Source: Paraspadella gotoi | Lineage: Eukaryota; Chaetognatha | Direction: 5' to 3' | Assembly (NCBI GenBank): GCA_051294375.1 | Contig: CM119270.1 | Location: 16,690,824 to 16,754,823 of the forward strand | DNA length: 64,000 nt | Part shown: piece after piece, positions 30,681 to 42,839 of the stretch | Layout: every line of letters starts with the position of its first letter | How positions within the stretch are numbered: position 1 is the first letter of the stretch | Translations under genes and position numbers: made by a program | The notes under the pieces: model-generated | Told to the model about the DNA's origin: nothing | What the model saw: the letters and a program-made list of their open reading frames with translations, nothing else | The model's database searches: none

Positions 30681-33033
30681 GGCAATTTGTTCACGAGGCG
30701 GAATTGATCGTGAGACTGAGACTCCCGACTGTGAATCACCGAAAGGCGCGGAGGGGGTGGAATTGTGAGCGGTGAGAGGTGGGGTGGAGACTGGTGAGGG
30801 TGTGTGAATCGTGAAAGGGGGTTCACGAGGCCACAAGGAGTAGGTACAAGGTAGTGTTGTGTTAGAATTACAGGTAAGAAACGAAAAGTGGGTTAATGTG
30901 TTGACGCATGCGCGTTAGTATTTTTCGTTGGAATGCGGAAGGCGTTAGAGAATAAAGGAAGTTCGACAGGTATGGAAATAGTTGTAAATTGACCGTCGTT
31001 AAATGTAATATTGGGATAATGTTATCCGTCGCGTCAAGAAACCTTGACGGCCGGTTGGTTATCGTCACGCATTTTGAACTTCAACGGAAAACATTACGCG
31101 TTGGTGATGGAACCGTCTTAAGTGTTTAAGTTGGAACTGATGAGAAGTGAGTAAGATTGAAGGGACGACGGACGACAAAAACACGACGATGACGGACGAA
31201 ATCTCTTCCGGTATGCGCGACTAATCTTTTCACTTTACCCCCTACCCCCTCTCTCTCCCCCCAAAAAAAACCTGAGTTTCTCCTTTTGAAAAAAAACTTT
31301 TTCTTGATTTCGACGACGAAGAAGGAGAAATATTTGGTTTCGCCTTTACACAAAAAAGAAAAAAAAAATAGAATAAAACTTCTGGTTTTTATGCAAAGAT
31401 AACTAACAAGTTTGAGGAGAAAGATAAACAAGAGAAAACTAAATAAAAACAGGAAAAGAAATCGTGGAGACGAGAAAGGGATGCGGGGGAAGACGAGTTT
31501 TAAAAATATCATGCTACTAAAGTTAAAGGAATGTTTATTCACTTTTTAAAACATCGCTGGCAGTTTTATTGTTATGTCCATTCATTCATCGGGAAGCTAT
31601 TTCGCACATTACCGTATTGAATAACGCTCTTAATCATACATTCGTAAAAAAAAACAACCGAATTGCCTCAACCGACTGACCGACAGAGAAAAAAAAATTT
31701 ACGAAACACGCTGAGCTGCATCATAAAGATTTTTCGACTTAAGCCCCAAAGAGAGAGAAACAAAAAACCTTTTTCACAAAAAGATTCGAAAAGAGAAGGG
31801 GCAGAGAAAAATGCAAAGTGTGTGTGTGACACATGACGTTACAAACCGCCGTCTCTTCTCCCCCCTCCGCCCTCCCCCCCTTTCTTCGCCCCCCCTTAAC
31901 CCCCTTAACCCCCGGAACGAGATGCAATAAAGAAGAAAGAGGACCTTTGCGCAAAGTTGCGAAGTGGTCGGATGAGCGAGGGGGAGAGACCGAAGGGAGT
32001 AGAGAAGGGGAGGAAAGGAGAATGAAGTGGGTGGAGGAAAGAGGAGGAAAATGTGTGGGAAGGGGAAGAAGGGAAGGAAAGGAGAGGAAAGAGGAAAGAA
32101 AGTCGGAGATAGGAGAAGGAAGGAAGGAGAGAAAGTAAGAAGAAAGATAAGTGAGAAAGAAGCGAAGACAGGAAAGGAGAGGAAAGAATCGAGGAAATGT
32201 AGGAAGGAAATGGAGACAGGAAGATACAGGAGAGGAAAGGAGGAAGCGCGACGACGCGAACAGGGAGAAACAAGAAATGGGAGGATAAGGGGAGGGGAAA
32301 AGTGAAGAGAGAGAAGGAAAGGAATAGGAAAGAAGAAGGAAGTGGGGAGAAGGAAGGAAGAGAAGGAAAGAGGGGGAAAGTTAGAAGGAAGGGAGGAATG
32401 GGAGGAAAGAACAGAGCAAGATTAGAAAGATAAAAGGGATGAAGAGGAGAAAGGGCAGGAGAGTTGGAGAGAGCAAAGGGAGGAGATTGGAGAGAATAGC
32501 GGAGAAATTAGAGATGAAGAGAGGAAGGGAAGAAAGGAGGGAGAGAAGAGAGGGATAGGAGGAAATAAATGAAGAGTGGATAAAGAAGAGAGGAGGGACT
32601 GAGAGAGAGAAAGACAGAGAGAAGAAGACGAAGAAGAAACGAGGAGGTTGGAATTCATCGAAGGGAGAACAATTGAATATATTGTCTTATTACTCTGATC
32701 AGTTCTTCAGCAACAATTAAAGACAGCGGAGCAAGAGAGAGAGAGAAATGAGAGAGAAGACGAGAGAGAGAGAACGTCAGAGGAGAGAGAAACCGAGAGA
32801 GACTGAGAGAGAGAGAGAGAAAGAAAGGAGGAAAACATTTCGACCTCCGTGCGAAAACCAAAATCCAGGGCGAGTCCTCGGGCCGCGCGAAGGAGCCGAT
32901 GAGAAGTAAGTGAAAGAGACTGAGAGAGAAAAGGAAGAAAAGACAGAAAAGAGAAGAGTCGACGGATCTCGCTTGTCGGTCCGTTTACCATCATTGGTCA
33001 TGCAGTCATTCGCTCGCGTCGACTATAACATCC

Positions 33034-33095
33034 CTCTCTTCTCTCTCTCTCTCTCTCCTCTCTCTCTCTTCTCTCTCTCTCTCTCTCTCCGTCTG

Positions 33096-33126
<31 letters not shown>
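33034..33126 (+). repeat. (CT)n tract
   Basis: A nearly pure CT dinucleotide run of about 90 bp. The matching part of the inverted copy is inside the N run 56,555-56,876. Confidence 0.9.
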
Positions 33127-33354
33127 TCTTTTCTCCACCCCTCACCCGCAACCTCCATTCACTTTCTTTTTTACGATTTTAAATCATATTTCCAGAGAGA
33201 TCTGTTTATATCTCTTTTTTTAAATCATCTAACGTATTTCAATACAAATAACTATTAAGCTTTCCTAATTCAATCCCTCAATAAATATTTACATCTTTTT
33301 AGTGTACCATTCATAAATATCTTGTCGTTTGCTAGTTGATAACCTTTTCCTTTT

Positions 33355-33537
33355 CCTTTCTTTCTTTCTTTCTTTCTTTCTTCTTTCTTTCTTGTCTTTC
33401 TTCTCTTTCTTTCTTTCTTTTTTTCTTTCTTTTTTTCTTTCTTTCTTTCTTTCTTTCGTTCTCTTTCTTTCTTATTCATTCATTCATTCATTCATTCATT
33501 CATTCATTCATTCATTCATTCATTCATTCATTCATCT
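33355..33537 (+). repeat. (TTTC)n followed by (ATTC)n microsatellites
   Basis: TTTC units to about 33,472, then about fifteen ATTC units to 33,535. In the inverted copy GAATGAAT units reach the N run at 56,053 and GAAA units resume at 56,308. Confidence 0.9.
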
Positions 33538-34239
33538 TTTTTTCATTTCCTTCCATCTTTCCCCTATTTTTCTCCATTAGATTCCCGACCTTCTCTCGGT
33601 CATCTCGCTCTCTCGCCTCTCGTCGCTCTCTCGCTCTCTAGCTCTCTTTTTTTTCGCTCGTCTATTTTCTTTGAAGACATTCAAAGAGAGGAACTCAAAG
33701 GAACGCTGAGAGAAAAAAGAAAGTTTAAAAAAAGGAAAAGAAAAAAGAGAAGAAAACACATCCAGGAGTTTTTTTTTGACCTTTCGCTTCTCGAAGTCAC
33801 TCACGTTGCTGAGTCGCGGTGTGAAACGAATGATTGGTGATGATGATGATGGGGAGAGGAGGAGGAGGAGAGGAAGAAGAAGATTAGATTCCAGAAGACA
33901 TTGACAAACGACTATCAAGAAAATAAACGCTTGTATCGAACATTAATTTCGGTTTCGCTACTAACTTAAAGTTCTTCTCCGTCCTGTCTAAACGGAACGA
34001 CGTTCGTTACAATTTATATACTAAAATTAACATTTATACACATAATATACATCATATATAGATTTTTTTAAAAAAATTTTTACCCTTTAATAAGGGAGTT
34101 AAACTTTAAAATTTGTGACATTCTGTTTATCATTACCTAATACTCTTTATTTAGGTTTTTCATTAATCTCGGCTATGTGTTAAAGTTTAGCTCAAACATG
34201 TAATTTTTAAAGAATTTTTCAAGATTCGTTTTTTATAAA

Positions 34240-34430
34240 TTATATAATGTTCATGCTCTCTTGCGGGTTAATACTCTAGACTGTGATAAAGAGGTTTATT
34301 AAGAGCTTGAAGTGTTCATCTATTGAGGCTTTAATTTACTGTTGCTGTCCAAAGTCACGAGCAATATAGCTTAATCATTGTAATAATAGATAATTGTTAT
34401 ATTGGCTTTACCAAATTGATAAACAATATA
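34240..34430 (-). repeat. Dispersed ~200-bp repeat, copy 5 (inverted)
   Basis: Minus-strand unit with the GTCCAAAGTCACGAGCAATA and ATTGGCTTTACCAAATTGAT blocks. A diverged subfamily member; its mirror copy is at 55,145-55,320. Confidence 0.65.
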
Positions 34431-35679
34431 CGATTTTCATCTCCATCTACTTCCATATCTTGTATTTAACATCCATCTGCACCTCCCATCTACACCTCCC
34501 GTCTTACACCTCCCGATCGCATCTCAGCCTCTGTTGACCATTCTCCATCATTCAGAAATTCCGTCCATACGCTGCTGTCAGACTGCGAAAGAAAAAAAGT
34601 TGGCTGACTTGGCTTTGAAACAAAATTTAGAGATAATGATGGAGAAGAAACGAAGCAGAAAAAGCAAAAAAAAACGCATTGGTTCTATTCTAATGGAATA
34701 AGCAATAGTGCGTAAAAAAAGCAATAATTTCTGCATAAGGAAAATGAATTCCATAGTGCAACGTTTGCAAAGAAAGTAAATATAGCGAGGCATCGAACAA
34801 TATAAGTTAATATGTACGTTTATCAAAAATAAATCGTTAGTTGAAACAAATGTGTTCAAACTTTTTCTAGGACTATATCAAATTAATTTATTTGCTCAAG
34901 GTTCACCCGATTTCTTTTCTCGTTCCACATCTTGTTGCCTCTCCTAGAAATGCGCAGTCGAGTCATATACTTGGGGTCAACGTTTACTCACAACAACAAC
35001 GACGACGACGACGACGACAAGGGACGGAATAAGTCGAGCCAGTCTCTAGAGAAAAGTAAAATGTATCGACCAAAGGATATGTAAAAATGGAACGAGAATC
35101 TGAAACGTCACAACGGACAACAACCAATCAGCGGCACAATGACATTGTAGCAACGAGAAAGATTCTACGTTCGGTCCAGAAATTTATTATTGTTGTTCCA
35201 TTTACTTGCGATCTCATTAAATAAATTGCATAAAAGAATAGGAAGAATTCCGATATTAACCAACAAATCTACTCGATCGTGTTTAACAGAGTGCAACAAC
35301 GGACACCGAACAACAAACAACGAACGACAAAGAGGCAAAGAGGCCGCTTGAAGCTGGAAAAAAGACGAGAGCGCTAAAAAAAATTCCGCGATTTTTGTTT
35401 GTTCGTGGTCATATTTGGCGGCCATATTTTGTCGGGGGCCACATTTCGAGAGCTGAGTCCGTATAAACTCGGTCGCCAGGATTCGGAGTTTGTGGCCGCC
35501 GTTTTTTTTTCTCCAATATCTGCGGCAAACGTGTGAGAGGGGTAGGAAACGGATGTAAACGGTCGGTAACGGAGAGGTAAGTCGAATCGGATTCTGTCCT
35601 GGTAAGGGATTCAAGCAGAGATTAAAGAGATGAAAACGAGGCTGGCAAAGAGATTCTTCATCCTTAAAATTCGCATCAG

Positions 35680-35950
35680 TATCCGTTGTTGTCTATCTGT
35701 CGTTGTTCACGTTATCCGAGCTATTGTTACTTGTCTTTGATTGGTCATCATTTTTCTTGTTCATTGGCATTTTGTCGTCCGTCTTGCTAGTTTATATGCA
35801 TCGTCTGTCTTTGTCGTACAATGTTCGTTGGTTTTTTTTATCGTTGTCATCGCTATGTTGTCTTTGTCGTCAATTGTCGTTGTCTTCGAAGTTGTCTTTG
35901 TCGTGGTGTTCTTGTTCGTGGTCTTCGTGGGTCAAATGCACAGCTGATTG
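35680..35950 (+). repeat. Degenerate (GTTGTC/TTTGTCGTC)n minisatellite
   Basis: Repeated TTGTCGTTGTC-like units; the mirror (GACAAC/GACAAAGAC) is at 53,940-54,190. Open frames here and on the mirror, rich in Val/Phe or Asp/Lys, are repeat by-products. Confidence 0.7.
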
Positions 35951-36459
35951 CAAAAAAAATCTGCATCCGCCAAAATAAAAAAGAGGCTTACACTGTCATG
36001 AAGCCGCTTCCACGTGGGCCTCCACTCCAATAAGCGCGCTTCTTCCACAGCAGCGCCAGTTTTAGTCCGACCGCCCACGCCCCCGTCGCCGGAAGCGCGA
36101 GCCGGCTGGCTCGTCTTTGACCGGTCGAATGAAGGAGCGGAAAATCTCAGACGAGAAAAAAAAAAACTTTGTTGCGGTGTTTTTGCCGCCGCTTCAGAGT
36201 CGACGAAGGCTGACAAAATGTAGCTTTCGAGTTCAAACAAAAAAAGTCAAAAATTTAGTCAGATATTTTTATTCTTTTATCTTCGCTGAAGATGGCTTCT
36301 GGAATACTCAACCTAATAATTCTTAAATTATTCAAAATAATTAATTAAAAAAATATTTTTTCGTAAGCTCAGAATATCGATAAGAAAAACGATCTCTTTG
36401 TTAGAATCTATCATTGATTAAACAATAAGAAAACAATTGATCATTAATTATTATTTATC

Positions 36460-36540
36460 CCACCCTGGTTCGAGAAGCCCTCGACTCCCACCGTGTTGGA
36501 CCGCCGGTTTACTTTCAAAGCGTGCACGGGTTGCATTAAC
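36460..36540 (+). pseudogene. Broken copy of IR N-terminal exon
   Basis: Matches the reverse complement of 53,188-53,260 (PRLRRVDAGYFKRCYGA) but has inserted and changed bases (CCCTCGACTCCCACCGTGTT). It does not keep the frame. Confidence 0.55.
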
Positions 36541-36854
36541 TAAGTTTGTTCTTGAATTCCTTCTTTTATTATTTGCGAACCTGAAACGCGTCGGGAAATA
36601 AATCGATGAAGCCTAAAGGAAAGATAAATTGCTTTGTTTTACTTGGAATCAATACCTGACCGCGTTTGATTCATTTCCCTTTTTTTTGGATGGCGTACGG
36701 GGGGGCAGTCCTCAGTTTCGTCGTCTTTATCTCCGAAAGGTCATTCTTAAGAATTGGGAGAAAGACGCCTCAAAAATTAATATATCAATAACTTTAGAGA
36801 AAATATTTTGACATCGTGGAATTTCCTTTCGTCTTCGTGTGATTTGAATTAGTA

Positions 36855-37027
36855 GAAGAAGTTTGGAATTTTGTTTACAACAACGATTTTATTGGTACAT
36901 AGGGCACGTACATGTTTCGGCTTTAATTTACAAGCCTTCTTCAGCGCCATAGAAAAACATGTCGTACGGTTCCCTATGTTGTACAATAAAATCGCTTGTA
37001 TGTAAACAAGTTCAAACTTCTTCACTT
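36855..37027 (-). ncRNA. Fold-back element with hammerhead ribozyme core
   Basis: The two ends are inverted repeats of about 75 bp: GAAGAAGTTTGGAA / TTCAAACTTCTTC, then CGATTTTATT / AATAAAATCG, then ACATAGGG / CCCTATGT. The centre, read on the minus strand, gives CUGAAGA (36,944-36,938), stem II GGCUU/AAGCC, GAAAC (36,918-36,914), AU and then GUA with predicted cleavage after 36,909. Stem I can form GGCG with CG..CC across a 2-nt bulge. Stem III is only ACAUGU, which is self-complementary. Known: hammerheads with minimal stem III act as dimers and occur in Penelope-like and other retroelements. Activity is inferred only. Confidence 0.6.
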
Positions 37028-37194
37028 GAGAAATAATACTTCTATAATAGAATTTCAAAGCTAAAATTTATATTCAAAAAAATTTTACTGCTGGATTGAA
37101 CGGCAATTCGTTAAAAAATTCCAACCAAGTATTACTCCTAAAAAAGATCAGGCAGAGAAACAAAGTATAAACCTTTTACGAATTGCAAATCACT

Positions 37195-38345
37195 TCCACG
37201 ATTGAGCCCGAGAATGGTAACCTCCAACCTTCGGGTCAACTTCTGGACGGGGAATTCTGTCAGTGCCAACCGAACCCTTCGCGCTCGTCTTCAGAACCTT
37301 GGTACTGAGGAGATTCCAAGCCGGCGACATCCTTCCCAATTCAGAGCCGTCGACACCATCCAGGCTGCGTTTCATTATCGTCACTATGAGAAACCTCCTT
37401 GGAAGGATTCTTCCCAAGTGTTCCCCGTAAAACATACGGTCCGTCGATAGCGCAATTTGTCAACATTTTCTCTTCAAATGTGAATTTACTTATCGAGAAA
37501 GATTAATAGTGACAAAAGACTGTCTCATTTTCAGGTTCACAGGTTCACCACTACGCGGTCCATTGGGGGCGACCAACCAGGAGCATCGACCGGGATGATA
37601 TATGGAAAGTCGTCGCCGAACTCTTCGACATGACCTCAACGAGTTTGCCGATGATACAAGAATGCCGTAACTCCCCTACGAATGGACAAAGTTTGACGTC
37701 TTTGTCAATTGCGTCGTCCTAAGCCATCGCATGTCTAAGCCTTTCAGCGATTTGGCGGCCGTTCTTCCTCAAGACCCTCTCGTGGGAGTGCGTGGCCTGA
37801 CGTCTCGTTCACTTCACTCGTCGTCTCTTTCTTGGCGACCGATTCTTCGACGTATGGATCGACGAGCACGCCCCACTGGCAAGGTCTTCAACTCCTGGGT
37901 GCATGACCCTTCTACCGGTCTCTTGTCTATTATTTCTCCGAAGAGGCATCGTCGGATTCGCTCGCCCTCAGATTTTTTGGACTTCTTTGGAGATTTTTCG
38001 TCGTTCATCTTCGCGACGCTTTTTTTCCGCCGGGCGTCATTTCCAACAGTTGTCCTCACGAGCCAACCCTGCAGCATTCTCTGGAGGATTTTCTCGAAGT
38101 TCCAGACCAAAAGGTTCGCCTGGCATCCGTTTTTCGACCCAAACATGTTCGTAGAGCCGCCAGGAGGCAACCTGGAGCGATCTGCACGAGGGCCAAAAGC
38201 GCTGGAGGATAATCGATTTGGGAACACGTTCGAAAATCTTGATGAGTATTTTTGGAAAACCATCCTCGCATTGGGCGATTTTTTGAGTTTGACAGCTAAC
38301 AAGATTCCATTGTTCAACGTTCGACAGTGTGTAGTTGGAGGTGAG
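37195..38345 (+). pseudogene. Ionotropic receptor, plus-strand copy, frameshifted
   Basis: Contains the same two exons as the minus-strand gene: 37,195-37,438 (NFWTGNSV, then VDTIQAAFHYRHYE and VKHT), and 37,540-38,170 (CATCGACCGGGATGATAT, ACCTCAACGAGTTTGCC, the AAGACCCTCTCGTGGGA TM1 block, and the GGACTTCTTTGGAGATTTT TM2 block). Relative to 51,683-52,600 there are several one-base insertions and deletions that break the frame within TM1 and after the loop. It is either a decayed duplicate or error-rich sequence of the same gene. Confidence 0.7.
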
Positions 38346-39179
38346 CCTTATCATGAAAATTAAGGAAAGCCGAATTATAACTTTTGGAAATCTTTTGGCG
38401 AATCCTAAATTCGCCTCCCGTATAGCTTTGGTGAAACTCAGATCGTCCCCATTGGCCTGACAGAATAAAGTACTGCGATTGGTACGCTGGGTTTAATTGT
38501 GATGCTCGGTCGACATAAACACGCTAGTGACATGGGGTGTTCCCTGCAGTCCAAAAACCCTATAGTTGTCCGCTGGCGGGCAGATGCCTCACACCCATTG
38601 GCATCAACATGCACCCCCTTGCCATAATGTATAGTTTTTTGTTTGGCCTATTAATTTGTCATATTTCATGGATTAAAATAGCGTTATTAAAAAGAAACAA
38701 TGATAATACGACGATAAGGAAGTCCCATGATACTATGGAAATTATGCTTTAGGCGTGAGCGAGTCTCGATTGAAAGCCCGTTAGTTGGTTTTTTTAAGTT
38801 AAATATTATGTTAAATGAGGAGGCCTCTCATAGCGATAGCCATTCTCCAATTCAAGCAGGCGATGTACGTTGACCATTTCTGCGACTGAATGAATAATTT
38901 TAGATGTTCCAAGTTTTATAAACACCACGTACACAATTGCACTTCACTGCACGTGCGACTGCAACAATTGCACATGTGCATTGTGCTATGTGCCAATAAA
39001 CTCCACGATTTCTCCCCTCACAGGTTCGTCGAGGACGCCTCGAATCGTTTGGGGCAAAGCTTCCGATTCACCCGGATGCAACTGGGCTTTTACTCCGCCG
39101 CCTACTCTCCATCTCCGACCGATCATGGACGGACGCGTCCTGTAGCCGAAGAAAGAAATCATCAGAGCAGGACCTTCTG

Positions 39180-39345
39180 GAAAAAATGCAAGAATCGACG
39201 CAAGTCTTTCTGCCGATGGGCTGGTCGCTGAATTGGCGGGAGTGACGCTGATTGGGGTCCCTGATGGCCAATGGCTGATCGCGTTGCTTCAGGAGGAAGG
39301 ACGGCCGGCACGCCGTCAAACGAAAGAGAAGCGGGACCGAGGAGT
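39180..39345 (+). pseudogene. IR C-terminal exon, plus-strand copy, frameshifted
   Basis: AAGTCTTTCTGCCGATGGG then GGCGGGAGTGACGCTGATTG match the reverse complement of 50,782-50,937. Extra or missing bases shift TM3 and the stop codon (VFLPMGWSLNWRE then a frameshift). Confidence 0.65.
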
Positions 39346-39904
39346 ACCGGCTGAAAAACGAGTTTGTGATAATTAGATACCACCTAAGCGACTATTGCGC
39401 GGAATGGCCGTGCATTATCAATCAAGATTAAAAACAATTAATGGCAATAGCAGTAATAATTAATAGCCACCACTTTGCGTTCCCGTTTATAGCGTATTAG
39501 TAGGAGTACAGTGAAAATTTTCATAAAATGGCGTATTATTTATCTTTGTTAAAATAAATGAGAATGAATATTCCGAAGTTGTTAAATTACAATTTTCTGG
39601 AGAAAAACGAAATTTGTATTAATCAAACTGGTTTTGGCATTTCCCCGACGATGGCGCTCAAACCGCAACTCTGCTAAACGTGTAATCACTTCATTAAAAT
39701 TCGCATTCAACAACGCCAAACTCAGAAGGCAAAGCCGTTTTGAAGGAAAAGCTGAAAAGATGCGGAAAACTGCGAGAATCCATTTTATGCAAAAACTCCG
39801 ACTTCTTCTCTGGTTCGTTTTCACATCCAATCTGTATGCGCTTTTTTTCAACACATTCCTTTCTATTCTTTTCCTATTACCTCTCTTATCTAAATACTAA
39901 CCCC

Positions 39905-40080
39905 TGAGAGTCGGGTACAACCAATTTTTGATAAATTATCCATTCATGTCAATAAATACGCTATCTTGCGCTTGACTTTGGACAGGGCTCAATCACTACT
40001 AACAAGATATAATAACATAGCAGGACTCTGCAAGGTCTTCATCAAGAACTCTCTCACGTTCTCGTTTTATTTCCACTCGC
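39905..40080 (+). repeat. Dispersed ~200-bp repeat, copy 6
   Basis: CGGGTACAACCAATTTTTGA, then TATCTTGCGCTTGACTTTGG, ATAGCAGGACTCTGCAAGG and AACTCTCTCACGTTCTCGTT. Full-length structure; its mirror copy is at 50,035-50,195. Confidence 0.75.
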
Positions 40081-40692
40081 AGAAGATTTGGCTTTGCCTA
40101 TCAATGAAGAGCGTATAATGTTTCAATTAATTTCAATTGTATGTTTGTGTATATTTTGTTCACATTACTATACTCCCTTTTAACGTTTTATGATCCTACG
40201 CTATTTACTCTGTCTTCTAACTTTTATTTTCTCCATGCTCTCTACAAAACTTCTCCGGACCTATCGTCCCTTCTCTTTCTTTTATGCCTCTCCCTCCCCT
40301 CCTCCCAGCTCCTCCCAATTCCTCCCCCAATCATCCCACTGTCCTCCCCTCTCTCCTCCCTCTCTCCCCGCCCCCCCCTCTCCTTCCCCTTTTCCTCTTT
40401 CTGCCGGTTTTTCGACGTCGGCGCTAACGCTTGGCCGTTTCGCGTGCTCGATGCGCCTGCGCGTTTGCGCGCAGAGGTGTCGGACGCTTGGCCCGGTCGG
40501 TTGGCCTTGTCGCCTGCTCGGCCTTGGGCCGTCGCGCGCATCGGCAGAGGCGCGTCGGAAGAATGGGCGAATACGGCGCGAGCGAATGGATCGACCCTTT
40601 TGTTTTGTGTTTTTTGCGTGTTGTGTGGGGTTTGTGTGTGTGTGTGGTTGTGTGTCAATGTCAGTCTATCTCTTCTCTCTCTCTTCTCTCTC

Positions 40693-40751
<59 letters not shown>

Positions 40752-40957
40752 TTCTCTCTCTCACTCTCTCTCTCTCTTCTCTTTCTCTAAGAAAAGTGGC
40801 TGCTGCAGCTTATCTTTTTGGCCACATGTTACGTGTTCGGCGCTCGTGGAACTAAATTTTACTGACAAATACCATCTACTACATGTGCGCTCATCTTTCT
40901 GCTTAGATTACGAGTACTAAAAAATTTGTATCTGAAGTCGTAACTAAAAAAGAAACT

Positions 40958-41577
40958 TACTATCTAGAAAAAAGTTAGAAACATTTTTAATTGAGGATAT
41001 CTACTCGAAAACTTGCTCGATTTTTTAAAAAATCAGGGATATTTCAGATTCTACACTAAATTGCCTTTCAGTGTGCTTCCTTCCATTTTTTCGTAGATCC
41101 AACCGTATAGAAGTAGAGGCGAAAATAAGATTGCTTACCTCAGTGAAAAATGGCGGAAAAAATCGCCTTTAGTTTTCCACAATTCTTGTATTGAGTTATT
41201 TGTTTCTATTTCAAATTGAGTTAGTTATTTTTTTCATTTTTTAAATTTGGTGTATGCCGAATAGACAGCCCCTCTCTTTTGGTCATAAAGGCAGATTTGA
41301 GCTCTGAGGAAAAGAGGGAAAGAGCAACCATTCATCACAAAGTAACTTGGAATCCTCGTTCCACCATTGCAATTTTTTACAGCGATAACAACAATATCAA
41401 AACATTGGATTTCATGTGTCAGCCTTTACGAGAGCAGCCCAGACGAATGCAGCAGTGGTCGATGCCGAGATGAGGGACATACCAAATATTGATTAATGTA
41501 TTTACCCATGTTTTGTATATTTTTTATTGAATAAATAACTTTTAAAAAAAAAATGTTTTCTAACTTTTTTTTCCTAG
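40958..41577. mobile_element. ~0.6-kb MITE-like insertion with terminal inverted repeats
   Basis: The left end AAAAAAGTTAGAAACATTTT and the right end (reverse complement of AAATGTTTTCTAACTTTTTT) are inverted repeats of about 22 bp. CTAG flanks both sides (TATCTAG... and ...CCTAGC), a possible target duplication. The equivalent sites in block A copy 1 (19,570-19,585) and the inverted copy (49,075-49,095) go straight from AAAGAAACTACTA to CGCTATACCGC, so the insert is present in one copy only. No transposase is visible; the short frame at 41,279-41,473 is not recognised. Confidence 0.7.
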
Positions 41578-42839
41578 CATAGTAACCCACGCTTATACGC
41601 ATAATATAGTCGCTATATCACCCACCGCCAGCGCCTACCAAAGGTCTGAGAGTTGCTCGGCCAGATCAGCATCTGAATTCGAGTATTTTCCACGAAATGA
41701 GAAGCGAGAATTTTCCCGCATGACGGCACCGAATTCAAAGTTCCAAACGCGGAGCCATTTTTCTTCTACGAAAAGAAATTCTCATCTATCTTTTTCTTGT
41801 CTTCTAGGAAGAATGATTGATTTGTCAGGCAAAATGACATCCTACCTCGGCCTTTCGTCAGTCGTCGTCGTCGTCGTTTGTAGTCGTCGTTTTCGTCTTT
41901 TCCTCATAAAAATAAAACGCTATCCTCGACCCACATTTCTTTTTTTTAGACAAGTTTTCTCTTTGCGCAGAAGAAAAAAAATGATCACCCTCGGCCTTCA
42001 ACCCTTTCGTCGTCGTTGTCGTCGTCGTCGTCGTGTCGTCCGTCGAAAGTGAGAAAAAAACAGTGATGCGCTCTTGTGTCATAATCTGCTTTTTGCGCAA
42101 GAATGAGGAAAGAGAGAGAGAGAGAAGAGCTGAGAGAGACGAGACGAAGATGAGAGAGAGGAGAGAGAGAGATTAGAGAGAGAGAGATAAAGTTTTAAGA
42201 AACGACAGATCATAGAGACAAAAAGAATAAATGATAATCGACTTGAGTTAAGATTCCGGTCAAATGTGAAAGAGTTCAGATTGAAAGAGGAAGAGCAAAA
42301 AAGAGGAAAGAAGAAGAAGCAGGTTTATAAAAGATCCATATTTGGTTCCCACGGATCAATAGGACTCGCGTCGCTGGAAGAACAATCGCCAAACGGAAAT
42401 GGTAGTTGACCCTTGGAATCAGTCGGGGAAGAGAGGCGAGAGAGAGGGAAGAGAGGGAGAGAAGGAGAGAGAGGGAGAGAAGGAGGAGAGAAGGGAGAGA
42501 GAGGAGGAGACGTTAAATTTTATCATTATAGAGATAACTTGAGAGAAAATGCGGATGAGATCTTTGGAAAGGACGGAAATGCTGAAAAGAACGGGAGATG
42601 ATTTAGAGAAGATAGAAATTGCAGGCAAAAGGAGAAAAAGAGAAAAGAAAAAAGAAGGAAAAATAGAGAGGAAGGAAAAATAAAAAAGAAAGAAAGAAAG
42701 ATGGAAGGTAGGAAGAAATATAAGGGAAAGGGAAAGGGTAAAAGAAAAGGAGGAAACAAGAAGGAAAGAAAAAAAAGAAAGGAGAAAGCAACCAAAAGGG
42801 AACGAGGGAAAAGAAAAGGAGGAAGAAAAGAATAAAAGT

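Larger units (their letters stand above)
28215..31025 (+). repeat. Block B, right arm of palindrome
   Basis: Inverted partner of 22,280-27,010 and direct partner of 2,540-3,520. Includes TTAGTTAAA tandem units (28,727-28,776), a CTC run (29,436-29,466), N runs at 29,020-29,157 and 30,217-30,485, and a GAC microsatellite. No gene is supported. Confidence 0.8.
31340..40620 (+). repeat. Block C, plus-oriented copy (contains broken IR gene)
   Basis: Aligns inverted to 49,909-58,167: 31,380-31,540 with 58,000-58,140, 31,560-31,700 with 57,780-57,980, 32,640-32,720 with 56,880-56,960, 33,780-34,060 with 55,540-55,790, 34,240-34,430 with 55,145-55,320, 35,640-36,060 with 53,830-54,230, 37,190-38,170 with 51,690-52,600, 38,700-38,860 with 51,050-51,200, and 39,050-39,900 with 50,200-51,000. 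There are many indels, and 31,970-32,420 is a purine-rich tract whose partner is largely N. Confidence 0.85.

Noticed and set aside
30562-30768. Open frame with a poly-Asp run
   Set aside because: The poly-Asp is just the GAC microsatellite, and the mirror copy is not open with the same sequence.
33355-33537. Possible CRISPR-like regular array
   Set aside because: Plain TTTC and ATTC microsatellites with no spacers. The host is an animal.
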